A stretch of 61,564 nucleotides of DNA from Bdellovibrionales bacterium RIFOXYC1_FULL_37_79 (GTDB taxonomy: Bacteria > Bdellovibrionota > Bacteriovoracia > Bacteriovoracales > Bacteriovoracaceae): the NCBI GenBank assembly GCA_001770015.1, contig MEQB01000015.1, forward strand, positions 1 through 61,564, given 5' to 3'. Positions 1 to 9,645 of this stretch are shown here, in pieces (position 1 is the first letter of the stretch; each line of letters begins with the position of its first letter). Position numbers and translations under genes: made by a program. The notes below the pieces were generated by a model. It searched no databases and had not been told where the DNA came from. It saw nothing but the letters and a program-made list of their open reading frames with translations.

Positions 1-117
1 TTTAAGTCTATTTAAAAAAATATTTTTTACGACTCTATGAAAAATCGGGCCCTTACGGCCCTGCAATGATTGCGGGTGGTCATGGCCTCGTCTGATTGGT
101 AGCGTATCCTGATTAGC

Positions 118-1494
118 ATGAATGCAAAAAAAGTTGGTTGGGTTAAAGACGAATTTAAGGAGATTTCCTTGGGTGATCAACGATTGAATGAGCGTTTGAT
201 AAAAACAGCAGAGTTGTTAGCCATACGTCCGTCAGAGAGTATCAATCGTGCTATCGAAGATGCTGCTGATAAAAAAGCAGCCTACCGTCTTTTTGATAAT
301 GACAAATGTACCTCAGAAAAAATATTTTCTGTTCATCAAAAACGAACAATGGAGCGAATGAATGGGCATCGGATTGTCTTATCAATACATGATACAACTT
401 TTTTGAATTATAACGGACACAAAGCAACCGAGGGATTAGGAAGTATTGGAGGTCCTTCAGAAGAAAATCCTGCTCAAGGTCTCATCTTCCATGCTGGTCT
501 GGCAGCAACGGCGAGCGGTTTGGTATTGGGACTTCAAAATTTAAAAATTTGGTCAAGGCCCAAAAATGGTATTGGAGAAAGATCCGCTGATTGTAAGGCA
601 GAAGAAAAAGAAAGTTACCGTTGGATCACCGGAATGAGAGAGGCCAAGAAATTATATTCACCAGAAACGCAGATGATCTTTATCGCCGATAGAGAAGGTG
701 ACATGTTTGAACTGTTTCTGGAGGCACAACAGACCGGTTGTGATGTAGTCATTCGTAATAAACATGATCGAATGATTATTGGAACTGATTACTATTTGTC
801 ATGGCATTTAGATCGCTTAAGTGATGGTGGGACTCTGGAAGTTGATGATACAAAAAATAATCGCAAGGCAATAGTAAAGGTGACCTATTCAAAAATTGCG
901 TTTAATAATCCTAAGGAGGCCCGTGCAAAGCATTTAGCACGAAAAGATATTGACCGAGTTGAGATGTATATTGTTGAGGCAAAGGAGATTGATCCTCCCG
1001 AAGGAATTGAGGACCTGCACTGGAAATTATTAACAACTCTTCCAGTTGAATCAAAAGAGATGGCCGAGGAAGTGATTGGTTACTATCGCAAGCGCTGGCA
1101 CATTGAATCTTTTTATAAAGTTTTTAAAAAGGGCTGTTGTGATGTGGAAAGTTGCTGTTTGCAAGATAGCGACAATCTAGAAAAATATTTGACATTATTC
1201 GCAGTGATTGCCTGGCGTATTTATTGGATGGTACATATCAATCGTATTAGTCCTACCGCTCCCTGCACAGATGTATTAACTGATTTAGAATATAAAACAC
1301 TTCATTGCAGAAGTAATAAAACCAAAGAACTTCCTAATGGCCCTCCGCCTTCAGTAAGAGAGGTTATTAGGTTGATTGCGAAAATGGGCGGATTCAATGG
1401 AAGGAAGGGCGATAAGGAACCCGGCATGATTACTTTGTGGAGAGGTTGGATACGATTACAAGATATGGTTGAGATGTACGAAATTATGTCCTAA
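118..1494 (+). CDS. IS4 family (Tn5-like) transposase
   Basis: This is a DDE transposase that cuts and pastes an insertion sequence. The 458-residue length fits the IS4/IS50 group. The N-terminal region resembles the Tn5 DNA-binding domain (GDQRLNERL, then KKAAYRLFDN). The catalytic triad is visible: first Asp in SIHDTTFLNY, second Asp in IADREGDMF, and the YREK-type signature YYRKRWHIESFYKVFKKG carrying the Glu. The frame is intact. The window starts only 117 bases upstream, and I could not pair terminal inverted repeats in 1-117 with 1495-1600, so the element ends are not defined. It lies beside an accessory region of unfamiliar exported proteins. Family assignment is firm; current mobility is unknown. 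Confidence 0.9.
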   Translation: MNAKKVGWVKDEFKEISLGDQRLNERLIKTAELLAIRPSESINRAIEDAADKKAAYRLFDNDKCTSEKIFSVHQKRTMERMNGHRIVLSIHDTTFLNYNGHKATEGLGSIGGPSEENPAQGLIFHAGLAATASGLVLGLQNLKIWSRPKNGIGERSADCKAEEKESYRWITGMREAKKLYSPETQMIFIADREGDMFELFLEAQQTGCDVVIRNKHDRMIIGTDYYLSWHLDRLSDGGTLEVDDTKNNRKAIVKVTYSKIAFNNPKEARAKHLARKDIDRVEMYIVEAKEIDPPEGIEDLHWKLLTTLPVESKEMAEEVIGYYRKRWHIESFYKVFKKGCCDVESCCLQDSDNLEKYLTLFAVIAWRIYWMVHINRISPTAPCTDVLTDLEYKTLHCRSNKTKELPNGPPPSVREVIRLIAKMGGFNGRKGDKEPGMITLWRGWIRLQDMVEMYEIMS

Positions 1495-1600
1495 AATATT
1501 TTTGTCTTTTAAATTTTTTTAAAATTTTTCTTCAAATATGATCGCGCAATTGCAAGGATTATCCAAGTCTTAGAAATTAAAGCGTTTTTTCATTCTGTTT

Positions 1601-4600
1601 TTAAGATGTGGGTAATTGAAAGGCATTACCTTCTCCTAAGGCCCTCAATAATTGGGATATTTGATACATTTCATTACTTGTGAACATCCCTCCCTTGATA
1701 TCAAAAGATTCCGCCTGTGCTGGATCAATAAAAGAAATTGTCTTTCCCTTTAGATCAACCAACACATTTCCTGGATGTCCATCAGGGTTATAATAACCAT
1801 AACTAAACAAAGTGCGAAGGGCAATTTCATTGCTTATCTGCCCGACCTTTTTGACTGAATCTTTATATTTTGCCTTTAGAGAGTTAGAAGCTGGCGCTAA
1901 CACTTTCTGCTCGGGTTTACCATCCGTCCTTAACTCTTTCTGCTCGGGTTTACCATCCGTCCTTAACTCTTTCTGCTTGAGTATATCATCCGCCTTTAAC
2001 AATCTCCGCATGGTTATACCTTTCGCATACTCCATCACTAGTAATTGTTTTTGTGGCTCAAACCCATCTATTAATCCAGGAGACTCAATTGTCCATCCGT
2101 TCAATGTATCTCCCATGTCTTTAGCAATAGCCGATATTACTTCCTGGGTTTTCTTTATTTTAGCAGCCTCTTTGCGCATATCAAGCTCTTCTTCCAATTG
2201 TTTTTCATTAGGTTCGACAAAAACATCAAAAGCACTAGCAATTTCTTCAAGACCGTTTACTTTCATTCTAGCAAGCAATTTGCGATCCATATCAACACCA
2301 TTAGCTATGCGACTTTCAGCATTGCCAGGCTGAAGGGCCATTACCGCCTCTTTACCATCAATCTTTACGAGCAATACTGTCTTAAGACTTGCGCTCCCTA
2401 ATATCTTTATAATTTTAATACGTTTTAACTGTTCTGGAGAAAGCAACTTCTCCATGATAGAGCGTATTTCAAAAAGGGTCATGGGATCACTCGCATCTTG
2501 GAGTTTTAAAAGATCCTTAATAATCTGAGGGTCATCAATACTTAACAAGTACGGAGCAATTTGACCTTTTTTTATTGCAGACGGCCCTAATAACTGGAAA
2601 AGAGCAGTTATTTTAGATTTACCAGGACCGTTATGACAGATTAAATAAGCAAGATGGGCAGCTTTTGAAAGTGGTGGAATTATTTCCAAGAAAGATTTCA
2701 TTAGTTTACCCTCTACATTGTCGTACTCCGTATTTAAAAAACGTTTTCCTATGTCCCAAGTGGCATCTTTCCCTTCTTCGGTAATTAAGGGTCTTTCTCC
2801 TCCAGTTAATATTGATTCAACCAAAGGTACTTTTTCTATCGGCGTAAGACGTGGAAGGGTTTTTATATATTCAACGGCACGAAATGTTATTGCTTCTTCC
2901 ATAGAACGCAATAACTTGTTTTTTGAAAATTTGTCGATATTCAGATCAAAACCTTGGGCCACTTCCGCTGCTTGTCTGATCGCTGCCTGCTTTACTGCGT
3001 TTAAAACTGCCACTGGAGGAATTTTACTTTTTGGATTAGTTAAATAATCAATTAAATCATATCTTCCTGCTTCATCTAAATATTGAAAATTATCAGCTGC
3101 AAAAGTTGCCCACAAAACACTGGCAGAATTTATTCGACGCCAATTTGTAGATTTACTATCCTCTAAATATTTCAAGATTTTCAGGCCATCAGGGGTATTG
3201 GCAAGATCAAGCTGCCAGCCGATATTCTCTAAAACCTTGTCTTTCTTTAAAGACGCTGATGGTACTAATTGATCAAACTCATTAACCAAGTCGGTTACTT
3301 GTTTTGTCGTATAGTTAGTATTTTTTAAAAAGCGTAATTTATCCTTTATTAAACGCTGAGCAAGATCAACTTGCAGTTCTCGATCTTCGATAGCACCTTG
3401 GCGTAATAATCTATCTAGAATATCGCTTTGTTCACGAGATAATGGTTTGCGATTTTTCAAATCATGCTGCTTTTTGAAAAAATTATCCGTTTTTTCTGTA
3501 CCCCCGGTAATAGAAATCAATCCCACTAGTTTCATCTGTTTTTCCAGAGGAACCGCAATCCCCTCCACAATTTCGACCGCACGGTCTTTAATTCTTCTAA
3601 TTGATGAGATATTTGAATACATATTTTTTTTCCCATTCAATTCGTAAGGGTTAATTGTCGCTTTAAGGTAGGCATACAGTTTTTCAAATTTTTTTTCTGC
3701 AGTTTCTGACGAATCTTGAATATTTTTTAAATCAGCCATGATTTGATTTTCCAGATTATCTACATCAACATAAAGCTTACGAAGTTTTTCATCATCAACT
3801 TTTATTTTTTTACTTTTATCATCTACTTTTATTTCAACCGAATGCTGATACCTCAAGTATTGTGATTCATTATCTATGACACCAGCGCGAATAAGAGAAG
3901 CTAAAACCTTTTTTTTAGTTATAAGATCGAAATGCCAACTACTGGCTTCCATCGGAATAGTTTGTTGAGAAAAAGAGTTGAAAGAGTTGTGATAATTGTC
4001 AAAAAAACCAACTTTAGGTAAAAATAAAGACTCCAAAACACTTGCCTTGGTTGTCTTATCTAGCGATGAATTCATAATCTCTCTGGCAATGATATCATTC
4101 ACAGGTGCAATCGTAGCAATATTATTAGTAGGATCAAGTGCTTTCATAGAATTTTGATAGACATTATCAATATATAAAACACCTTTAATAATTGAATCAA
4201 ATTGATTTGTCTCAAAATTAACAGATGTTTTGGTTGACTTGTTTTTAACATTATGAAGTTTAACAACTTCCTCATATTCTTTACCAGCATTTTTCATTGC
4301 CTCTTTGCCTTCCTGGGTAGACAAGAAGTCCCGCAATGACTTGGCAAAATGTTGCCTATAAAGGTTTGGATGACATGATAAATACTGATAAGCTATCTTA
4401 CCTTTCATTTTGTTTAATGCTGTCAGATACTTAAAATCCCGGTCATGCATTAATTTGTGCTCACGATAGCTGGCATCTCTTATCTGGTCATTAAAATGTG
4501 GATTAAAATCTCCATCTATGTACGGCAACAAATCAGCATTTGCCCAGCTAGATTTGGATATTTTATCAGGTTTAAAACCCTCGAGTTCAGAACGTGATAT

Positions 4601-6241
4601 CGTATCCAAAAAATTAATATATTTACCTGAAGAAGTGAATTCTTTAACACTCTTATTTAATTCCTCAATTCCCATTTTTTTTGAAATACCAACTCTCTTA
4701 AATATATAATCCCAATCTATGGATGCCTTGGACAAAAAATCCAGCAAAGCATACTCAGCACGATTGTTCCAGATATACTCAGCTGCTTCTTTTTGTATTG
4801 CCCATATCCCATCATTGCCAAGTGGCAGATTTTGAGAAGAGTTGACTTCAGATTTATTGGCATCACGGCTTATTTTTGGAATCAAGAAATCACCATTTTC
4901 TGATATATCGGACTTTACAATTATTGCATACCGATCCCCTCTTAACAAAACCGGAAATAGATTAACTTGAATATCTCGAATTAAACGCACTCCATATCCT
5001 GCAGGAATTACTTCCAATAGTTTCGAATAATTTGTTGCTTTGTGTACAAGATCTAATGGTTCTTCTTCAAAATACTTCAAATAACTTTCAGCAAAAGTTT
5101 TATATATTCTCCTGGGTTTTTCCAGAAACGCTAACTTAAAACCATTTCCCTTAACCATTTCAGAAAGAATAGTATCGATATTGACCTTTAACCAATTTTT
5201 ATATACAGGGTTATCAAAAATTGCAGCATTACCAGGAATCAAGGACTTTCCGTTTTCGCTTGTAAAATCATCAAAATCACTATGAGTAATAATTGAAGAT
5301 TGGATTTTTATAAAAGACTCAATTTCTTGATGGGTTAATTGCTTTCCTTTTTTTTCAAGCATAGAATAATAATTTTTCAAAAGATTTCTCAGTTTATCAG
5401 TTTTATTTACGTTAAAAAAATCGTTATCTGCAAGAAGCTTTCCGATTCGAATTTCTGCCTCGTCAATGGTTTTTGGTGCAATATAGGACTGCTCTGTAGT
5501 TATTTTTGTTTCAAATTTTTTTAATTCACTTATAATCCCTGGTCGAATAGCAGATTTAGATGATAATGTACTTTGTCCATTCAAATAACGATTTAAAGTT
5601 AGAAAAATTCTTTGGGCCGTAAGTCTTGCCGCCATCAAGCTCTTAAGAACTCCTTTTTCAAAATGCTTGGTTGCCATATATGCTGCATCTTCAGGATACC
5701 CTGCCTTTCTGAGCAAAATTACAGCATCCAAATCAGCCTTTACTTCTGGCGCTGGATTAGGGTCATTTGAAAACAATTGATCATAATTCGCTACAACTTC
5801 TCGCGCAATTGCTCCCACCAAACGTGTTTTACCCGGACCTAAATCATTAGCAGAATATTTTCCATCAGTTTCAAACAGCATTTGTAATTTTCTAGTGGTT
5901 ATGGTTAAAGTATTTTGTATGCGCTGAGTATTTTCTTCGATATGAGGTACGATCTTTAATTCAGCATACGGTGCATTTATAATTTCCACATCTGTGATAA
6001 ATAACTTGTCCCCACGATACCCCTCAAACTGTTGATCATGCAATTTTAAAAATATACTTCGTACTTCCGAATATAGTAAGGGAACATCTTTCTCATCGAG
6101 GAGTTCGTTACTATCTCCATTTTTTCCATAACAAGCGAAATTAACTATGAATAATATGAAGAAACAATATAAGACTACGAAAAGAGGAAGTCTCCCTTTC
6201 CATGAAAACTTGCAAAAAATCAACTCTGTCAGAAATACCAT
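1601..6241 (-). CDS. Large exported protein with C-terminal UbiB/AarF-like (pseudo)kinase domain
   Basis: A 1546-residue protein with an N-terminal hydrophobic segment (about residues 17-37, ending near VNFACYG) that could be a signal peptide or anchor; the Cys context is not a good lipobox. Residues 40-1150 are mostly helical and match no family I recognise. The last 330 or so residues follow the ABC1/ADCK/UbiB atypical-kinase order: LGPSAIKKGQ (KxGQ motif), a Ser/Ala loop GSASLK, the VAIK-like strand EAVMALQPG, EELDMRKEAAK, LLVMEYAKG, NPDGHPGNVLV (catalytic Asp and Asn), and FIDPAQAE in place of DFG. The usual VAIK Lys is Met. Tandem 11-residue repeats lie between the hinge and the catalytic loop. 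The SD AGAGGG precedes the ATG. Known UbiB proteins support quinone or lipid functions; an exported version would be unusual. The function is not known. Confidence 0.75.
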   Translation of the reverse strand: MVFLTELIFCKFSWKGRLPLFVVLYCFFILFIVNFACYGKNGDSNELLDEKDVPLLYSEVRSIFLKLHDQQFEGYRGDKLFITDVEIINAPYAELKIVPHIEENTQRIQNTLTITTRKLQMLFETDGKYSANDLGPGKTRLVGAIAREVVANYDQLFSNDPNPAPEVKADLDAVILLRKAGYPEDAAYMATKHFEKGVLKSLMAARLTAQRIFLTLNRYLNGQSTLSSKSAIRPGIISELKKFETKITTEQSYIAPKTIDEAEIRIGKLLADNDFFNVNKTDKLRNLLKNYYSMLEKKGKQLTHQEIESFIKIQSSIITHSDFDDFTSENGKSLIPGNAAIFDNPVYKNWLKVNIDTILSEMVKGNGFKLAFLEKPRRIYKTFAESYLKYFEEEPLDLVHKATNYSKLLEVIPAGYGVRLIRDIQVNLFPVLLRGDRYAIIVKSDISENGDFLIPKISRDANKSEVNSSQNLPLGNDGIWAIQKEAAEYIWNNRAEYALLDFLSKASIDWDYIFKRVGISKKMGIEELNKSVKEFTSSGKYINFLDTISRSELEGFKPDKISKSSWANADLLPYIDGDFNPHFNDQIRDASYREHKLMHDRDFKYLTALNKMKGKIAYQYLSCHPNLYRQHFAKSLRDFLSTQEGKEAMKNAGKEYEEVVKLHNVKNKSTKTSVNFETNQFDSIIKGVLYIDNVYQNSMKALDPTNNIATIAPVNDIIAREIMNSSLDKTTKASVLESLFLPKVGFFDNYHNSFNSFSQQTIPMEASSWHFDLITKKKVLASLIRAGVIDNESQYLRYQHSVEIKVDDKSKKIKVDDEKLRKLYVDVDNLENQIMADLKNIQDSSETAEKKFEKLYAYLKATINPYELNGKKNMYSNISSIRRIKDRAVEIVEGIAVPLEKQMKLVGLISITGGTEKTDNFFKKQHDLKNRKPLSREQSDILDRLLRQGAIEDRELQVDLAQRLIKDKLRFLKNTNYTTKQVTDLVNEFDQLVPSASLKKDKVLENIGWQLDLANTPDGLKILKYLEDSKSTNWRRINSASVLWATFAADNFQYLDEAGRYDLIDYLTNPKSKIPPVAVLNAVKQAAIRQAAEVAQGFDLNIDKFSKNKLLRSMEEAITFRAVEYIKTLPRLTPIEKVPLVESILTGGERPLITEEGKDATWDIGKRFLNTEYDNVEGKLMKSFLEIIPPLSKAAHLAYLICHNGPGKSKITALFQLLGPSAIKKGQIAPYLLSIDDPQIIKDLLKLQDASDPMTLFEIRSIMEKLLSPEQLKRIKIIKILGSASLKTVLLVKIDGKEAVMALQPGNAESRIANGVDMDRKLLARMKVNGLEEIASAFDVFVEPNEKQLEEELDMRKEAAKIKKTQEVISAIAKDMGDTLNGWTIESPGLIDGFEPQKQLLVMEYAKGITMRRLLKADDILKQKELRTDGKPEQKELRTDGKPEQKVLAPASNSLKAKYKDSVKKVGQISNEIALRTLFSYGYYNPDGHPGNVLVDLKGKTISFIDPAQAESFDIKGGMFTSNEMYQISQLLRALGEGNAFQLPTS
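1903..2001 (-). repeat. 33-bp tandem repeat, 3 units (two identical, one degenerate)
   Basis: Units at 1903-1935 and 1936-1968 are identical; 1969-2001 is a diverged third copy. Read on the minus strand the unit encodes KELRTDGKPEQ, so copy-number change keeps frame. It sits inside the UbiB-like domain of the large exported protein, between the LLVMEYAKG hinge and the HPGN catalytic loop. Confidence 0.9.
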
Positions 6242-6515
6242 TTTCCCTCTTTAATGTGACTATTTTTTATCGGATTTTACGAATATATAATTAACATCAT
6301 GTTATTCCTGAAATTTGATCTAAAAATGTTGTTTTGGGTAACAGAGCAAATAATTGAAAATACGCAGGTGGCTAGTATCGGTAAGTAGATTGGTCGGTTA
6401 TTTTTATCTAGGACTATTTATCTTTTATGTTAAATTTCTATTACTGGCCAAAGATCTGAGGCATCCGTTTTAATTTCAAAGACGGTTAGCTAACTCTGGG
6501 AATAACCACTTGGTA

Positions 6516-6794
6516 TCATTCCGATAGATTACTCAGATGAAGATAGAAATCTTGCTTCTCTTTTATATTGTTGATGTGATTGATAATTGCCTGTTTTTCT
6601 TCTTCAGAATCCGATTCCTCATAGCGTTTTTTTTGCGCAGTAATTTCATCTTCGGCCAATTGTAAAACCAAATCACCTGTCGCTTGACCACCTTCTCTAA
6701 TTCCATTCATAATATAATTTACCCGATCAATTTCTGCAGGCGATAATTCACCATTTTGAATTTCATTTCTGGCCTGAATAACGGCATAAACCAC
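6516..6794 (-). CDS. Small hypothetical protein, possibly a gene remnant
   Basis: This 92-residue frame starts at a GTG with GGAG close upstream. The product is predicted to be helical and acidic (KRYEESDSEEEKQ), with no signal peptide and no family I recognise. The same frame stays open for about 40 more codons upstream without an ATG, GTG or TTG, reading residues such as QTDGATHKRV, so this may be the 3' part of a decayed gene. It lies in a gene-poor accessory stretch between two exported proteins. Low confidence that it is expressed. Confidence 0.3.
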   Translation of the reverse strand: MVYAVIQARNEIQNGELSPAEIDRVNYIMNGIREGGQATGDLVLQLAEDEITAQKKRYEESDSEEEKQAIINHINNIKEKQDFYLHLSNLSE

Positions 6795-6959
6795 TGCACT
6801 CCAAACTGTTATATTTAAAACGTCATTTTTAAATATTAGAGATACTATAACACGTTTATGCGTCGCACCATCTGTTTGTAAAAAAAATAGGTTTTGAAAA
6901 TCAGATTAAATGTTTAATATTTTCAGCGAGATAAGCCTTGTAAAAATTACCAAGTCGAT

Positions 6960-6988
6960 TTGGCGGTGCGTTATTTATGTATTATAAT
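6960..6988 (+). promoter_or_regulatory. Sigma-70-type promoter
   Basis: TTGGCG at 6960-6965, a 17-base spacer, and a perfect TATAAT at 6983-6988. Transcription would begin near 6995, leaving about 34 bases of leader before the ATG at 7029. The promoter rules out the upstream in-frame Met codons as starts of the next gene. Confidence 0.65.
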
Positions 6989-7028
6989 GGCGGCAATTGG
7001 ACCATTATACGAACTCTGGAGGCATTTA

Positions 7029-7508
7029 ATGAAACTTATCATCATCGGAATTGCACTTTTACTATCGCTATCCTCCTACGCCAGTAACAACCCACTCACT
7101 ATCTGTAGTGACAAGGATTCATTGGAAATTAAAGCTATTGATAATTTAAATAAAAAATTATCGCAAATATCCACTGCCAAGATAGGTAACGTTTATTTTC
7201 TGATACCAAACTATGGACCATTTAAGCTTACCGCAATCCGTATGGGTATCCTTGCCGCCATCGCCCACGACACTCAGGCCTGTGTCGACATTGAAGAAGA
7301 TAATGACGTGAGCACTAGAGGAATTGTGGTGTATAGCAAGCACTATCACGAATCTCAAAAGGATGCTAACCAAATACTCCAAGAAGAGCTGGAAAAATAT
7401 GACATTGCTTACCAGGGAAATAGTACCATTTTCCAATCAGTCGGCGCTATCGCCGGCAGAAGTGACATAAAGTCCTATATGGCCACGGTTAGCATATTAA
7501 CTAAATGA
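7029..7508 (+). CDS. Small exported protein, unknown function
   Basis: 159 residues. The start at 7029 was chosen because GGAGG lies just upstream and the protein then begins with a clean signal peptide (MKLIIIGIALLLSLSSYAS, cleavage after YAS). The mature protein is a small alpha/beta-like domain with two Cys (TICSD and TQACVD) that could form a periplasmic disulfide. No known family is recognised. It has its own promoter just upstream, and a GC-rich hairpin follows the stop codon, so it is probably monocistronic. Confidence 0.6.
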   Translation: MKLIIIGIALLLSLSSYASNNPLTICSDKDSLEIKAIDNLNKKLSQISTAKIGNVYFLIPNYGPFKLTAIRMGILAAIAHDTQACVDIEEDNDVSTRGIVVYSKHYHESQKDANQILQEELEKYDIAYQGNSTIFQSVGAIAGRSDIKSYMATVSILTK

Positions 7509-7515
7509 ATCCATA

Positions 7516-7537
7516 CAGGTGAGTTTGCACTCACCTG
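7516..7537. terminator. Hairpin after the small exported gene
   Basis: A 9-bp perfect stem (CAGGTGAGT / ACTCACCTG) with loop TTGC lies 8 bases past the stop codon. It lacks a clear U-run, so it may be a weak terminator or an mRNA-stabilising hairpin. Confidence 0.4.
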
Positions 7538-7563
7538 ATGCTTAAGTTATTGCCAACCTAATT

Positions 7564-8004
7564 TTAAATTTTAAGAAAGGAACAGGTGAAAGACACCACA
7601 GGACTAATTTTAGAATAAACCAGTCGTGTCTGGGCATCATCGGCCAACACTAGGGTGCGTGTCGCTATGATTTCATTTTGACGAAAAGTCTTTTCGATAA
7701 TTTGATTATCTACAATCTCAGTATTGATTTGAAATTCATCAGTATGGTTTTCACCGAGTTGAAATTGAGTGTAAGAAATACTTGGGTTACCATTAACATC
7801 AGTCGATACAAACCCCAAGTAAATAATATTTTCTGCATACGGCCCATGTCCCACAAGAATAGTCACTGCTTGAGGACAAGTCTCTGCGGTATTTGATCCT
7901 TCCGCCTTATAACTTCCGGCAAAATCTTCTAAAGTGACGGCCATTGCTAAAGAACTTAGCGTTGAAGAAATAATCAGACATAATGTTGACCATTTTTTTT
8001 GCAT
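7564..8004 (-). CDS. Small exported protein, unknown function
   Basis: 146 residues with a signal peptide (MQKKWSTLCLIISSTLSSLAMA, cleavage after AMA). The mature part is about 120 residues, rich in beta-strand patterns, starting TLEDFAGSYKAEG and containing two Cys (AETCPQA and SFTCSF) near its ends that could be disulfide-linked. The pattern (GSYK..., then alternating polar strands ending with a Cys strand) resembles small lipocalin-like or beta-barrel periplasmic proteins, but this is only a shape argument. It stands alone and converges with the preceding small exported gene. No function can be assigned. Confidence 0.6.
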   Translation of the reverse strand: MQKKWSTLCLIISSTLSSLAMAVTLEDFAGSYKAEGSNTAETCPQAVTILVGHGPYAENIIYLGFVSTDVNGNPSISYTQFQLGENHTDEFQINTEIVDNQIIEKTFRQNEIIATRTLVLADDAQTRLVYSKISPVVSFTCSFLKI

Positions 8005-8106
8005 ACTCTATCTCCTGCGTAAAATGTTTGTTTTCGACCTGAGGCAATCTAGATAATTCTTATTCTTTTGTCAATGACCAGAAGCAGTTGAACACATTTT
8101 GAGTAT

Positions 8107-9642
8107 TCAGGCATTTTCCGATATGTTACCTGATGAATTAGGGAGCGGACGACCTTCCACTTGTTTCAACTCTTTTCCATCGAAGTGATATTTAACTTCA
8201 TGGTTTTCATCAATGGTCAAAAGATTGATGGGTCTTTTCCAGAGATAGTAAATATTTCTCATGGTTTCCGTAGCGTAACCTAAATCAAGTCCCACGCCCA
8301 TGTAGATATGTCTAAGCAGCAACTCTCCCCGATTATTATCATTCGAGCTGATAATCTCAATCATCGGCGATCCAAAATTGGTGAGCTGATTTAAAAGCTT
8401 TTGCTTGATCGCCTCAAAATCCCTGGAGGCAATTTCATTTCTTCCAGTACGAGGATTGTATTTGTAGGTAAAAATTTGCATTCTTTCGCAAAATTCCTGG
8501 GTGAAAAATTCATCAATAAATGAAATATCATTATGCGATTGTCTGACTTCAAATATTTTTTTTCGGCCGATCATGGCATTGGTATCCCAATTTTCCCGCT
8601 CGTTCATATCCTCGCAATTATTATACTCATAACCGAATCGTCCGGTATTCCATCTGAATTCAATATCCCGGAAAAGTTCAATTCCAATTTTATAAGGATT
8701 TAATCTTTGCTTGCTCATCGCCATGACACCGGCGTGATGATCAGCAAAATGAATAATGTCCGCTGGCTTGGCAGCCTTCTTCGTCATGATGGTTGAATGC
8801 CAGTAACTGGCCCAACCTTCATTCATTATTTTGGTTAGTCGTTGGGGCAGATAATAATAGGCTTCCTCCCTTAAAATTCCAATGACATCTGATTCCCAAT
8901 CATCTAGAGGTGCATTTTCCAGCAAGAACAGCATGATATCCTTGGTTGGCAAATTCTTGGAATCCACCCGTTTGACTTCCTGATTTTTAGGTACTTTACC
9001 GGATTCTTTTTTAAGTTCGTCACGCTCCTTACTTTTCATAAAAGATTTTAAAGAGATGCTTAAATCTGAATCATCAGAAAAATTATTTTCAATATTTTCT
9101 TCTTTTTTACTGCTAACCACTCTTTTATAAAATAAAGCATCAATATCCAACAAATTATCAATTGATAAAACCTTGTCAATAAAATCTTCCACTTTATTTT
9201 GCCCGTATAAATCCATATACCTTCTGATCTTGGTACCATGATTAGCCATCAGATCCATCATATTTTTATTGGTTGAACGAAACCAGGCATTATTTTTAAA
9301 AAAATCGGCATGTCCATAAACATGGGCCATAACAATTTTTTGATCAACAATATTATTAACACTTAGAAGATAGGCATAACAAGGATTGGTGTTAACCACC
9401 ATTTCGTAAATTTTCTGCAGGCCATAAGCATAACCTTTATACATTTGATCGTAGTCCATGCCAAAACGCCAATGGGGATAGCGATTGGGAAATCCTCCCA
9501 GCGCTGCTAAAATATTAACCGTGTCGTAATCACACATTTCAAAAATGACGGGATAAAAATCCAATCCATAATCCCTGGCATACCCCTCAATTTCCTCTTT
9601 TAATTCTAAAAGTTCCCCGTCAATGGGTTTTGTTCTATTCAT
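8107..9642 (-). CDS. spoVR: SpoVR family protein
   Basis: 511 residues, typical of SpoVR (E. coli YcgB). The family begins with a conserved region here seen as YGLDFYPVIFEMCDYDTVN, then GGFPNRYPHWRFGM, YAYGLQKIYEMV, and the MNEGWASYWHS and FADHHAGVM segments. It is the last gene of the prkA-yeaH-spoVR operon, starting 3 bases after yeaH. Family knowledge: SpoVR co-occurs with PrkA and YeaH and was first linked to Bacillus spore cortex formation; its biochemical activity is not settled. Residues 180-235 are a charged, lysine-rich insertion of low complexity. The family call is secure; the role here (stress, cell-cycle or predatory stage) is inference. Confidence 0.93.
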   Translation of the reverse strand: MNRTKPIDGELLELKEEIEGYARDYGLDFYPVIFEMCDYDTVNILAALGGFPNRYPHWRFGMDYDQMYKGYAYGLQKIYEMVVNTNPCYAYLLSVNNIVDQKIVMAHVYGHADFFKNNAWFRSTNKNMMDLMANHGTKIRRYMDLYGQNKVEDFIDKVLSIDNLLDIDALFYKRVVSSKKEENIENNFSDDSDLSISLKSFMKSKERDELKKESGKVPKNQEVKRVDSKNLPTKDIMLFLLENAPLDDWESDVIGILREEAYYYLPQRLTKIMNEGWASYWHSTIMTKKAAKPADIIHFADHHAGVMAMSKQRLNPYKIGIELFRDIEFRWNTGRFGYEYNNCEDMNERENWDTNAMIGRKKIFEVRQSHNDISFIDEFFTQEFCERMQIFTYKYNPRTGRNEIASRDFEAIKQKLLNQLTNFGSPMIEIISSNDNNRGELLLRHIYMGVGLDLGYATETMRNIYYLWKRPINLLTIDENHEVKYHFDGKELKQVEGRPLPNSSGNISENA

Positions 9643-9645
9643 GAT

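Noticed and set aside
46-63. GC-rich hairpin GGGCC...GGCCC near the window start, a possible IS end or terminator
   Set aside because: It has a 5-bp stem and no U-run, and I could not match it to a sequence on the other side of the transposase.
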